NCBI GenBank assembly: GCA_037134755.1
Contig: JBAXLO010000037.1
Span: forward strand, 1-28,136
Source: JBAXLO01 sp037134755
GTDB taxonomy: Bacteria > Bacteroidota > Bacteroidia > Bacteroidales > JACABE01
Direction of reading: 5' to 3'
Length of the DNA: 28,136 nucleotides
Under the pieces are notes generated by a model. The model had not been told where the DNA came from, did no database searches, and was given only the letters and a program-made list of their open reading frames with translations. The translations under genes and the position numbers were made by a program. Shown piece after piece: positions 15,141 through 22,331 of this stretch (the stretch's first letter is position 1; each line of letters begins with the position of its first letter).

Positions 15141-15560
15141 TTAAGGATTAATCTTAGGAAAAAAGATATTGTCTTTAATTACAAACGCATCGGGAAAATC
15201 AGCTTTAATTTTCTCTACAAATCCACGAGCTTCCATTCTTGTTCTGAAATCACCTACTTTAACTTTAAAATTAGGTTCATCAAACACAACATAAGCTTCC
15301 ACTTCAGGATATTTTGTTATAAAATTAGTTTTAGCTTGATTAGCATTTGTCTTTGAATTATTACCTGATTGAAAGAAAATATTAATTCTAAACCCGGGAA
15401 TAGTGTTTGCTATTTCATTTACCTTAATATGTTTTTCAACAAGCTCATCAATACGGCTATCCTGAACAACTTCTTTTTTTCCTTCATGCAGATTCTGAGC
15501 ATTTGTTAAAGAAGCAAATGCCAGAATCAACATTATCGTAATAGTGTAATTTTTAAGCAT
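15141..15560 (-). CDS. Exported SPOR-domain protein
   Basis: A 139-residue protein with a signal peptide of about 21 residues (MLKNYTITIMLILAFASLTNA, then QN). Residues about 60-135 fit a SPOR domain: GFRINIFFQSG, a helix with KTNFITKYPEVEAYVVF, then FKVKVGDFRTRMEARGFVEKIK and a final strand DAFVIKDNI. SPOR domains bind peptidoglycan lacking stem peptides, typically at division sites. With no catalytic partner domain it may act as a periplasmic binding protein. It starts six bases after the end of the universal stress protein gene, so the two form an operon on minus, an uncommon pairing of a cytosolic stress protein with an envelope protein. Confidence 0.82.
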   Translation of the reverse strand: MLKNYTITIMLILAFASLTNAQNLHEGKKEVVQDSRIDELVEKHIKVNEIANTIPGFRINIFFQSGNNSKTNANQAKTNFITKYPEVEAYVVFDEPNFKVKVGDFRTRMEARGFVEKIKADFPDAFVIKDNIFFPKINP

Positions 15561-15566
15561 GCAATG

Positions 15567-16412
15567 TTATCTTGCAGAATCATTAATTTCAATTGGCTGA
15601 ATACTTAAAACAGGTATAGGGCTATTGTTAACCATTTGTTGAGCATAAGGTCCCAACCAGAAATTAGCAGCCGTCTTTTCCTGTTCAGTCATAATTGCTA
15701 TTAAATCAGCATTTACTTTCTGAGAATATTCAATAGTACTATTTGTTGTATTATCAGCAGTAACGAAATTAATTACAAACTTAACATTATTATCTTTCAG
15801 ATATTTTTCTACCTGATCAACATAAGTATCAACTTTGCGTTGAATAGCTTTTAATGAAGTAGTATATAATCCTAAAACGTGAATTTCAGCATCAAAATAC
15901 TTTGCAATTTTACAAGTAAATGGAACTTTTTGACGAGTATCCATTGAACTATCAATTGGAAGAATAATTCTTTCTAACTTTTTGTTAAAGTTAAATCCAT
16001 ATCTGATAGTAATAACCGGACATGGAGCATAAGTTACTATGCGGAAGGCATTACTACCCATCCACATTTTTTCAAAACCGGAAGTACCATGTGTACCGGC
16101 AATAATCAGATCAGCATCGTTATACTTAGCCTGATTAGCTATTTCACTGTAAACCCTTCCTTTTCTAAGTTTATAACTTAGTTTTCCTTTGTTTAGCTTT
16201 TTCTGATATTCTTCTTCGATCTTTTCGATATGACTCTTAGCTTCATTTCTGATTTCGGAACCGGAAGCATGAGCAACGGAATCAGTTTCAGATTGATTGT
16301 CTACCCAAACCATCATAATGTTAGCATCTGTTTTGTTAGCAATGTCGATGGCAAGGTCAAGAGCATACATAGACCCTTTGGAAAAATCAATAGCTACAAT
16401 AATTTCTTTCAT
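15567..16412 (-). CDS. Tandem-domain universal stress protein
   Basis: A 281-residue cytosolic protein with two UspA folds, about 1-140 and 145-281. Domain 1 has the N-terminal IIVAIDFSKGS and the ATP-binding signature G-T-H-G-T-S-G (106-112) then GS at 119-120, so it should bind nucleotide. In domain 2 the matching stretch (IMTEQEKTAANFWLGPYAQQM) lacks the first glycines, so it has probably lost ATP binding, as is usual for the second half of such tandem proteins. It is the first gene of a unit with the SPOR gene. A minus-strand TATTTTTG (16524-16517) lies 105 bases upstream, next to the ruvB start, and is a weak promoter candidate. Confidence 0.93.
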   Translation of the reverse strand: MKEIIVAIDFSKGSMYALDLAIDIANKTDANIMMVWVDNQSETDSVAHASGSEIRNEAKSHIEKIEEEYQKKLNKGKLSYKLRKGRVYSEIANQAKYNDADLIIAGTHGTSGFEKMWMGSNAFRIVTYAPCPVITIRYGFNFNKKLERIILPIDSSMDTRQKVPFTCKIAKYFDAEIHVLGLYTTSLKAIQRKVDTYVDQVEKYLKDNNVKFVINFVTADNTTNSTIEYSQKVNADLIAIMTEQEKTAANFWLGPYAQQMVNNSPIPVLSIQPIEINDSAR

Positions 16413-16532
16413 AAGTATTAGTGTTTAAATGATTATTTTTTATAATTTCGCTAAATAATATAATTCTTTCTAATCGTTATACTATTTTAACGTTTTTTTT
16501 GTTACAATAATTAGCACAAAAATACAAATTAA

Positions 16533-17558
16533 ATGAATACAAACTTAGATGCAAGCGGAAATAATTTAAATAAAGTTGAAAAAGAATTTGAAAGAGCCTT
16601 ACGTCCATCGTATTTCGATAGTTTTGCAGGACAACATCAGGTTGTAGAAAACTTGAAAATATTTGTTGAAGCAGCTAAACAAAGAGGCGAAGCTTTAGAT
16701 CATGTTCTTTTGCATGGACCTCCAGGGCTAGGCAAAACAACATTATCACATATAATAGCCAATGAGTTAAATGTAAATATTAAAATTACATCAGGACCTG
16801 TGCTTGATAAACCCGGCGAATTAGCAGGTTTACTTACTAATCTTGAAGAAAATGATGTTCTATTTATAGATGAAATTCATCGTTTATCTCCTGTCGTTGA
16901 AGAATATCTTTATTCAGCAATGGAAGATTATAAGATAGATATTATGATTGAATCGGGGCCAAATGCCCGAAGTGTTCAAATTACTTTAAATCCTTTTACT
17001 TTAATTGGTGCTACAACTCGTTCAGGATTGTTGACAGCGCCACTTCGTTCAAGATTTGGTATTAATTCTCGTTTATCTTATTATGATGCTATTATTTTAG
17101 AATCAATTATCATTCGTTCGGCAGGGATTTTGAATGTTGTGATTTCAAAAGATGCTGCTAATGAAATTGCTCGTCGTAGTCGTGGCACCCCTCGTATTGC
17201 TAATCTTCTTTTGCGTAGAGTTAGAGATTTTGCACAAATAAAAGGTGATGGTAATATCGATATGAAAATTGTTCAATATGCTTTAAATGCTTTAAATGTT
17301 GATAAAAATGGTTTGGATGAGATGGATAATCGAATCCTTTCAACTATTATTGATAAGTTTAAAGGTGGTCCTGTAGGGCTTACAACTATTGCAACTGCTG
17401 TAGGGGAAGATGCCGGAACTATTGAAGAAGTTTACGAACCATTTCTTATTATGGAAGGTTATATGATGCGTACCCCAAGAGGCAGGGAAGTTACGGAGAT
17501 GGCTTATAAACACCTAGGAAAGATTAATCTCAATAAACAAAAAGATCTTTTCGATTAA
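16533..17558 (+). CDS. ruvB: Holliday junction branch migration helicase RuvB
   Basis: A 341-residue AAA+ motor that drives branch migration with RuvA. The N-terminal LRPSYFDSFAGQ leads to Walker A GPPGLGKTT (62-70), Walker B FIDEIH (111-116), and sensor 1 GATTRSG (159-165). Arginine-rich RRSRGTPRIANLLLRRVRDFA and the C-terminal winged helix with GGPVGL, VGEDAGTIEEVYEPFL and the closing RTPRGR are all present. Length is normal. queG follows after four bases, so they form an operon. It is divergent from the universal stress gene. No clear TAnnTTTG box was seen before it. Confidence 0.99.
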   Translation: MNTNLDASGNNLNKVEKEFERALRPSYFDSFAGQHQVVENLKIFVEAAKQRGEALDHVLLHGPPGLGKTTLSHIIANELNVNIKITSGPVLDKPGELAGLLTNLEENDVLFIDEIHRLSPVVEEYLYSAMEDYKIDIMIESGPNARSVQITLNPFTLIGATTRSGLLTAPLRSRFGINSRLSYYDAIILESIIIRSAGILNVVISKDAANEIARRSRGTPRIANLLLRRVRDFAQIKGDGNIDMKIVQYALNALNVDKNGLDEMDNRILSTIIDKFKGGPVGLTTIATAVGEDAGTIEEVYEPFLIMEGYMMRTPRGREVTEMAYKHLGKINLNKQKDLFD

Positions 17559-17562
17559 CAAT

Positions 17563-18486
17563 ATGAATAACGAATTAACTAATATTATAAAAGGAGAAGC
17601 TATTAATCTTGGCTTCTCCTTTTGTTCTATAGCTAAGGTTAATTCGTTGGATAAAGAATCAATATATCTTAAAAATTGGTTTAAGAATAATTATCATGGT
17701 GAGATGACTTTTATGGAGAATAATCTTGATAAAAGGATTAATCCTGAACTTTTATTTGATAATGCGAAGTCGATTATATGTGTTGGCTTAAATTATTTTA
17801 CTAAAGAAAATAAAACTTTAGATAATTATAAGATTGCAAAGTTTGCCTATGGAAAGGACTATCATTATATAATTAAAGAGAGATTAGCAAAGCTTATCGA
17901 TATAATAAAGTTGACTGTTCCAGAAGCTAATGCTCGTGCTTTTGTTGATTCTGCTCCTGTAATGGATAAAGTCTGGGCTCAACAGAGTGGTATGGGTTGG
18001 ATGGGAAAGAATACTTGCTTACTTAATAAAAAGTCAGGTTCTTTCTTTTTTATTGGCGAAATTATTATTGATATCGATCTAAATTACGACAAGGAAGAAA
18101 AAAATCATTGCGGAAGCTGCTCTAAGTGCATAGACTCCTGCCCTACTTCTGCTTTGATCGCTCCTTTTACTTTAGATGCCCGCAAATGCATTTCTTATCT
18201 TACTATTGAAAATAAAAAAGAGGAATTGCCTGTTGAATTAAAAGATAAGTTTAATAATAATATCTTTGGTTGTGATATTTGCCAGGATGTGTGCCCATGG
18301 AATATTAAATTCGCGAAAGCGCATACTGATGAAGATTTAAAACCTATTGATGCCATTTTAAATTTTACTAAAAATGATTGGGAGAATCTAACACAAACAG
18401 ATTTTAAAGCTCTTTTTAAGAATACTTCCTTAGAAAGAACAGGATATAAAAGATTGATGAGAAATATTAATTTCCTTAAAAAGTAA
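17563..18486 (+). CDS. queG: Epoxyqueuosine reductase
   Basis: A 307-residue cobalamin- and iron-sulfur-dependent enzyme that reduces epoxyqueuosine to queuosine in tRNA, the last step of queuosine synthesis. DUF1730-like residues 60-150 include FVDSAPVMDK, with Asp129 and Asp135, and GMGWMGKNT. Two 4Fe-4S clusters are given by CGSCSKCIDSC (Cys183, 186, 189, 193) and CDICQDVCPW (Cys237, 240, 244), with Cys209 in between. It lacks the C-terminal HEAT-like extension of longer homologues such as E. coli QueG, so it is the short form. It is cotranscribed with ruvB. Its end overlaps the end of the convergent PNPOx-fold gene by 11 bases. Confidence 0.96.
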   Translation: MNNELTNIIKGEAINLGFSFCSIAKVNSLDKESIYLKNWFKNNYHGEMTFMENNLDKRINPELLFDNAKSIICVGLNYFTKENKTLDNYKIAKFAYGKDYHYIIKERLAKLIDIIKLTVPEANARAFVDSAPVMDKVWAQQSGMGWMGKNTCLLNKKSGSFFFIGEIIIDIDLNYDKEEKNHCGSCSKCIDSCPTSALIAPFTLDARKCISYLTIENKKEELPVELKDKFNNNIFGCDICQDVCPWNIKFAKAHTDEDLKPIDAILNFTKNDWENLTQTDFKALFKNTSLERTGYKRLMRNINFLKK

Positions 18487-18898
18487 TGAATTCTTTGGGA
18501 GCAAATACTTTTAACGAATTAAAGATATACGCTTCACCATGTGCTATCCTCATAATATATAAACCACTACTTTCGGGAGTATATCCAAGATTCCTTAGGA
18601 AAGGACGTGCTTTAAAAACCTTTTCGCGTAATTCTTTATCATCCATAAACTCAACTTCGCCGGTTACCCTTAGCATCGTATCAACCATATCTTTTTGTTT
18701 ATAAAAACAAATTTCTAGTTTTGGATTGGCTTTTAGTTGTGGATAAATCTGTTTTGAGTCGGAAGTTTGATAATAGAACCCCGTTTCGTCAGCATACCAA
18801 AGTAACATAGTTCTAACTCTAGGCTGGTCATTATCTATTGTTGCCATGAAACTTACAGGGTTATCATTAGCAAATTTAATACAGTCTTTAAATGTCAT
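18476..18898 (-). CDS. Pyridoxamine 5'-phosphate oxidase-fold flavoprotein
   Basis: A 140-residue split-barrel flavin-binding protein. The opening NPVSFMATIDNDQPRVRTM and the strand GFYYQTSDSKQIYPQLKANP match the FMN-binding pocket of the general PNPOx-like group (often called general stress protein 26 type). Residues 70-100, including LRVTGEVEFMDD, complete the barrel. The length is too short for the true PdxH enzyme, and its C-terminal signature is absent, so oxidation of pyridoxamine phosphate is unlikely. The substrate is unknown; F420 or flavin reductase roles are possible. A TACTTTTG box (18934-18927) with TTTG 22 bases upstream gives it the best promoter match in the window. Confidence 0.85.
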   Translation of the reverse strand: MTFKDCIKFANDNPVSFMATIDNDQPRVRTMLLWYADETGFYYQTSDSKQIYPQLKANPKLEICFYKQKDMVDTMLRVTGEVEFMDDKELREKVFKARPFLRNLGYTPESSGLYIMRIAHGEAYIFNSLKVFAPKEFITF

Positions 18899-18926
18899 TG
18901 TTTTAGTTTAAGTAAATAAGGTTTTA

Positions 18927-18934
18927 CAAAAGTA
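18927..18934 (-). promoter_or_regulatory. Promoter of the PNPOx-fold gene
   Basis: TACTTTTG on minus, with TTTG (CAAA on plus at 18957) at a spacing of 22 bases, within the range reported for Bacteroidota -33 elements. It lies 29 bases before the ATG. Confidence 0.6.
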
Positions 18935-19008
18935 CTAAAAAGAAATGATATTGTGACAAAATATCTAAATCTTTTATTAAAACTTTATGATTGTTTAAAA
19001 TCCAGAAA

Positions 19009-20178
19009 CTACCTCAAATTCTTAAAACCATTCTCTATTTCAAATGAAATTTTCTTAAATACTTCATCAAATGAGCCCATTCCATCAATCTTGCTTACAC
19101 CATGCAACTGGTTGTATTTTTCGATAACAGGTACCGTTTTAGTTTCGTGTTCCTGCAAGCGTTGAACAATTCTTGCAGTGCTGGCATCATAAGGCATGCA
19201 TTTATCGGTTTTGCTTCTTTCGTCCAGTCTTTTTATTAATTCAAGCATAGGAACCTCTATTTCTATGATCTTTGCGATGGATGAACCATGCTTCTTTAAT
19301 AAACCATCCAATATATATGATTGCACCAAAGTGCGTGGAAATCCTTTGAATATAAATCCTTTTATATCTTTTGAATTTGATAATTTCTTTTCTATTAATT
19401 GAACCACGATCTCATCAGGCACAAGCTGTCCGTTTTCATACAAATCCATTATCCTTTTGCCCATTTCTGTATTGTCTTTTATTTCCTGATCCAGCATTTC
19501 GCCGGTAGCAACATATTCTAATCCATACGCTTTTGCTAATGCTTTTCCCTGAGAACCTCTACCCGAACCCGGATAACCAAAAAGTACAATATTTAATAGT
19601 TTTTTACTAAGTTCATGACTGATTATCTCAATTATCTCCTGATTTACATTCTCGATTGTATCAATACCATTAACTTCAAAATAAATGCCTTTATCTTTAT
19701 AAAACTGCAAAACAGGCAGCGTCTTATCATTATATTCCTTAAGCCTATTCCTGATTACTTTCTCATTATCGTCACTACGACCCGAAGTTATGCCTCTGTT
19801 TAACAAACGTGCTACTGAAATTTCTTCATTAACATTTAGGCTTATCAAACAATTAAGTGAAGTATTTAGTTTCAACATCAAACCTTCCAAAATATAAGCC
19901 TGAATATATGTTCGGGGAAACCCATCAAATAAAAAACCATTAGAATCAGGATTATCTGTAATTGTCTTCTCAATAATCTGCACAATTATCTCATCCGAAA
20001 CCAAACCACCCGAAGCAATAATACTTTGGGCCTCTATACCTAATTTGGTTTTATTTGCAATCTCTTTACGCAACAAATCACCTGTTGAAATATAAAATAA
20101 ATTATATTTATTAATCAAAAATTCAGATTGAGTTCCTTTACCGGCCCCAGGAGGACCAAACAGTGCGATATTTAACAT
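19009..20178 (-). CDS. Tandem adenylate kinase with a degenerate second domain
   Basis: A 389-residue protein of two full adenylate kinase folds. Domain 1 (1-190) has every key element: P-loop GPPGAGKGT (8-16, Lys14), STGDLLR (Arg37), DGFPR (85-89) and a short LID with GRSDD (Arg134) and RNRL. It should convert AMP plus ATP to two ADP in the cytosol. Domain 2 (about 194-389) keeps the outline, but the P-loop is GYPGSGRGS, so Lys is replaced by Arg207. STGDLLR has become ATGEMLD (Arg to Asp230), DGFPR has become KGFPR (Lys278), and the LID Arg is lost. It is probably a pseudo-kinase half with a structural or regulatory role. Domain 1 is likely the cell's adenylate kinase, but I cannot exclude a separate adk elsewhere. 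Confidence 0.93.
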   Translation of the reverse strand: MLNIALFGPPGAGKGTQSEFLINKYNLFYISTGDLLRKEIANKTKLGIEAQSIIASGGLVSDEIIVQIIEKTITDNPDSNGFLFDGFPRTYIQAYILEGLMLKLNTSLNCLISLNVNEEISVARLLNRGITSGRSDDNEKVIRNRLKEYNDKTLPVLQFYKDKGIYFEVNGIDTIENVNQEIIEIISHELSKKLLNIVLFGYPGSGRGSQGKALAKAYGLEYVATGEMLDQEIKDNTEMGKRIMDLYENGQLVPDEIVVQLIEKKLSNSKDIKGFIFKGFPRTLVQSYILDGLLKKHGSSIAKIIEIEVPMLELIKRLDERSKTDKCMPYDASTARIVQRLQEHETKTVPVIEKYNQLHGVSKIDGMGSFDEVFKKISFEIENGFKNLR

Positions 20179-20226
20179 GTTATGACAATTTAAGGTTTAT
20201 AATTCCGAAACGTTCCAAATAAATTA

Positions 20227-20234
20227 CAAATATA
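20227..20234 (-). promoter_or_regulatory. -7 box TATATTTG for the adenylate kinase gene
   Basis: A full TAnnTTTG match on minus, 49 bases before the ATG at 20178. Confidence 0.5.
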
Positions 20235-20276
20235 CGAAATAAACACTAACGAAGGAATAATTATTTATTTTCAAAA

Positions 20277-20305
20277 TGTAAGGACATAAAATTTCATGTC
20301 CCTAC
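20277..20305. repeat. Dispersed palindromic element, copy 2
   Basis: Matches 971-992 in 21 of 22 bases. Here both arms are intact: GGACAT (20282-20287) pairs with ATGTCC (20296-20301). Confidence 0.6.
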
Positions 20306-20384
20306 TCAAATTTTGCATAAATTCATTTAAAACACTCTATATTAATATTATGAAAATATAATAGTTGTAAAATAGAGCATTATT

Positions 20385-20546
20385 TGGTCGCCACAGCGAC
20401 GAATATTATGTAGTGATCGACGCTGTGGCTTTCAAAATGACGAATATTATTTAGTTTTTCACTCTGTGGCGACCACAGTGACGAATATTATGTAGTTTCC
20501 GTTTCTGTGGCAACCACAGCGACGAATATTATGTAGTTTTCGCCTC
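20385..20546. repeat. 41-bp-period hairpin array (array 3)
   Basis: GACGAATATTA occurs at 20398, 20439, 20480 and 20521, exactly 41 bases apart, each followed by TGTAG or a variant. The dyad CTGTGG-nnn-CCACAG is complete at 20464-20478 and 20505-20519, also 41 apart; the first two units keep one arm each. The array lies upstream of adenylate kinase and downstream of the GH16 gene. It cannot code, as 41 is not a multiple of three. The remaining bases to 20658 show nothing else that I can name. Confidence 0.9.
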
Positions 20547-20658
20547 CATATTTACTATATTATAGATTTTTTACTGAATTGGTCTATTTTTTTCTGAAAA
20601 AAAAGGTCTGTTTTATAAAATTAAAAAGAGAATAATTCTATTGAAAAATGTGTAGCTA

Positions 20659-21427
20659 CTATTTCCCTTTTTTCTTCTTATAAACCCTTACATAATCAAA
20701 AATTACTTTATCAGGAAAGTTTGACTTAGAATAATCACCACCCCAACCGCTAAGCTCAGCACTTAGGATAATATATTCGGGTATTTGCGAAACAGCTTCG
20801 GTAGTTCTCCAAGTTTCTTTGCCATCAACATAAAAAATATACTCCTTCTCGTTCCATTCCAGCCCGAAGGTGTGGAAACCTTTATCAATACTATCAATTT
20901 GCACCTTTGTACCTACATGTTTATGCTGTTTGCCATATCCATTCCAATGCAAATTATGATACACTTTATTAGTGCCTTCATTAGTATGATATTCAAAAAT
21001 ATCTATCTCAGTTCCATATTTCTGAGGATTATCCAAAGTATCTTTAATAGTAGGCGATTGCAACCAGAAAGCTACATGAGGACCACGCTCTTTATTCATC
21101 TGCGCACGACATTCGAAATAACCGTAAGTAGTTAAATAGGTATTTTGCGTGGCAACCTGCCCTATATAATATATTGTATCCTTTTTAGATATTTCAATTA
21201 CAAGATGCCCTTTATTATCAAGATAAGACGAACTTTTGCTTACAATACCATGAAAACGTTTACCCAATGAGCGATGTCGCCATTTAAGGCTATCCAATTC
21301 ATTGCCATTAAATTCATCATTCCATACAAGCTTATAATCTTTAAAGATATGAGCCGGAGTTTGAGCATTTAATTTATTAATCCCAATTATAAATAAAAGA
21401 AAAAGTAATGGTAATGATGTATTTCAT
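20659..21427 (-). pseudogene. GH16 family glycoside hydrolase with a frameshift in the signal peptide
   Basis: A secreted endo-beta-glucanase-like enzyme of family GH16. The catalytic site is intact: GTEIDIFEYH contains E-x-D-x-x-E, the laminarinase-type beta-bulge motif. The upstream fold signature YKLVWNDEFNGNELDSLKW and the closing FDYVRVYKKKK are also present. From the ATG at 21427 the frame opens MKYIITITF but stops after 16 codons. One extra base in the A-run at 21400-21404 separates it from the frame that reads LLFIIGINKLNAQ and on into the enzyme. Removing one base gives a perfect signal peptide and a 255-residue protein. As it stands, only a TTG at 21297 opens the enzyme frame, giving 212 residues without a signal. 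Real mutation, slip-strand switching or assembly error are all possible. Likely substrates are beta-1,3-glucans or galactans. Confidence 0.85.
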
Positions 21428-21449
21428 AATTATTAATTAATTAAAACAA

Positions 21450-21492
21450 AAAGGACTTCATCAGGTAACATCCAACCAAAATGAAGTCCTTT
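21450..21492. terminator. Terminator after the DUF975-type gene
   Basis: AAAGGACTTCAT (21450-21461) pairs perfectly with ATGAAGTCCTTT (21481-21492) around a 19-base loop, with A-rich sequence following on minus (T-rich side of the transcript). It lies between the DUF975 gene and the GH16 start, so the two are probably separate units. Confidence 0.75.
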
Positions 21493-21510
21493 AATAGATA
21501 GTAAATCTTT

Positions 21511-22173
21511 TTAGATATTTTCGGAAGTTGTATCTTCTGGTTCAATAGTATCTGAAGTTGTATTAGCTGTGGTAGGATTTATAGTATTAGCATTATAATT
21601 TTGTTTAACATCATCATAAAACTTAGCCAGAGTAATATAAATATAAGGGATTAGCCATAAATAACCTATTCCTAGTGTGAGGAGACAAAGCAATGCCCAA
21701 CCGAAAAATCTAAACTGTAAGCAAACATATTTCCATTTATAGCCATCCATCATCTTTCTACTTTTATCAAGAGCTGCTGATGCACCAATTGTAGGCTCAT
21801 CTGCAATGATGTAGAATGTCATTGAATATGATAATGCCGCAATAATACCTGGGATTATCAAAAGGAGCATCCATAAAAAGATGTAAAGTACCATTAGCCA
21901 ATAAGCTCCTAGGGCTGTTCCATAGTTTTTGAAACCATCAAAGATTTGTTCAAGGCGAGCATCTTCATCTCTCGAAAAAGATAAAGAAAACATAACAATA
22001 CCTAGTGCCATAGGTCCTGAAATAAAGAGAGATGCAAGTGGTCCTATAATAGGTATTGCACTCATTGCGCCTACAATCATCAAATAAACTACAAAAGTTC
22101 CAATTGCCAAACCCCATTTACCTTTTAGAGAATCTTTGGCCATTCTCATTAAAATCACATTTTCAGTTACCAT
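21511..22173 (-). CDS. DUF975-family integral membrane protein
   Basis: A 220-residue inner-membrane protein with about five to six membrane segments. The pattern matches DUF975: an N-terminal AKDSLKGKWGLAIGTFVVYL, the middle LMVLYIFLWMLLLIIPGIIAALSYSMTFYI, the signature DEPTIGASAALDKSRKMMDGYKW around 125-147, and YIYITLAKFYDDV near 190. The last 25 residues are a polar, Thr- and Asn-rich tail without structure. Function is unknown for the family. The gene is separated from GH16 by a terminator and has a TACATTTG box (22284-22277) 103 bases upstream. Confidence 0.88.
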   Translation of the reverse strand: MVTENVILMRMAKDSLKGKWGLAIGTFVVYLMIVGAMSAIPIIGPLASLFISGPMALGIVMFSLSFSRDEDARLEQIFDGFKNYGTALGAYWLMVLYIFLWMLLLIIPGIIAALSYSMTFYIIADEPTIGASAALDKSRKMMDGYKWKYVCLQFRFFGWALLCLLTLGIGYLWLIPYIYITLAKFYDDVKQNYNANTINPTTANTTSDTIEPEDTTSENI

Positions 22174-22276
22174 AAAATATTTTGTTTTAAACTACCTACT
22201 CATAAGGCTTTTCGGTTACGCCCCGTTTTTTAAAATGGTTTCTGGTCTCCATTTTTTCTGAATTGTTTTTAAGCGA

Positions 22277-22284
22277 CAAATGTA
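22277..22284 (-). promoter_or_regulatory. -7 box TACATTTG for the DUF975 gene
   Basis: A full TAnnTTTG match on minus, 103 bases upstream of the ATG, so the leader would be long. Confidence 0.45.
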
Positions 22285-22331
22285 CAAATTCTTTTAACTA
22301 ATCAGATTGTTTTATGAGAATATTTTTATTA

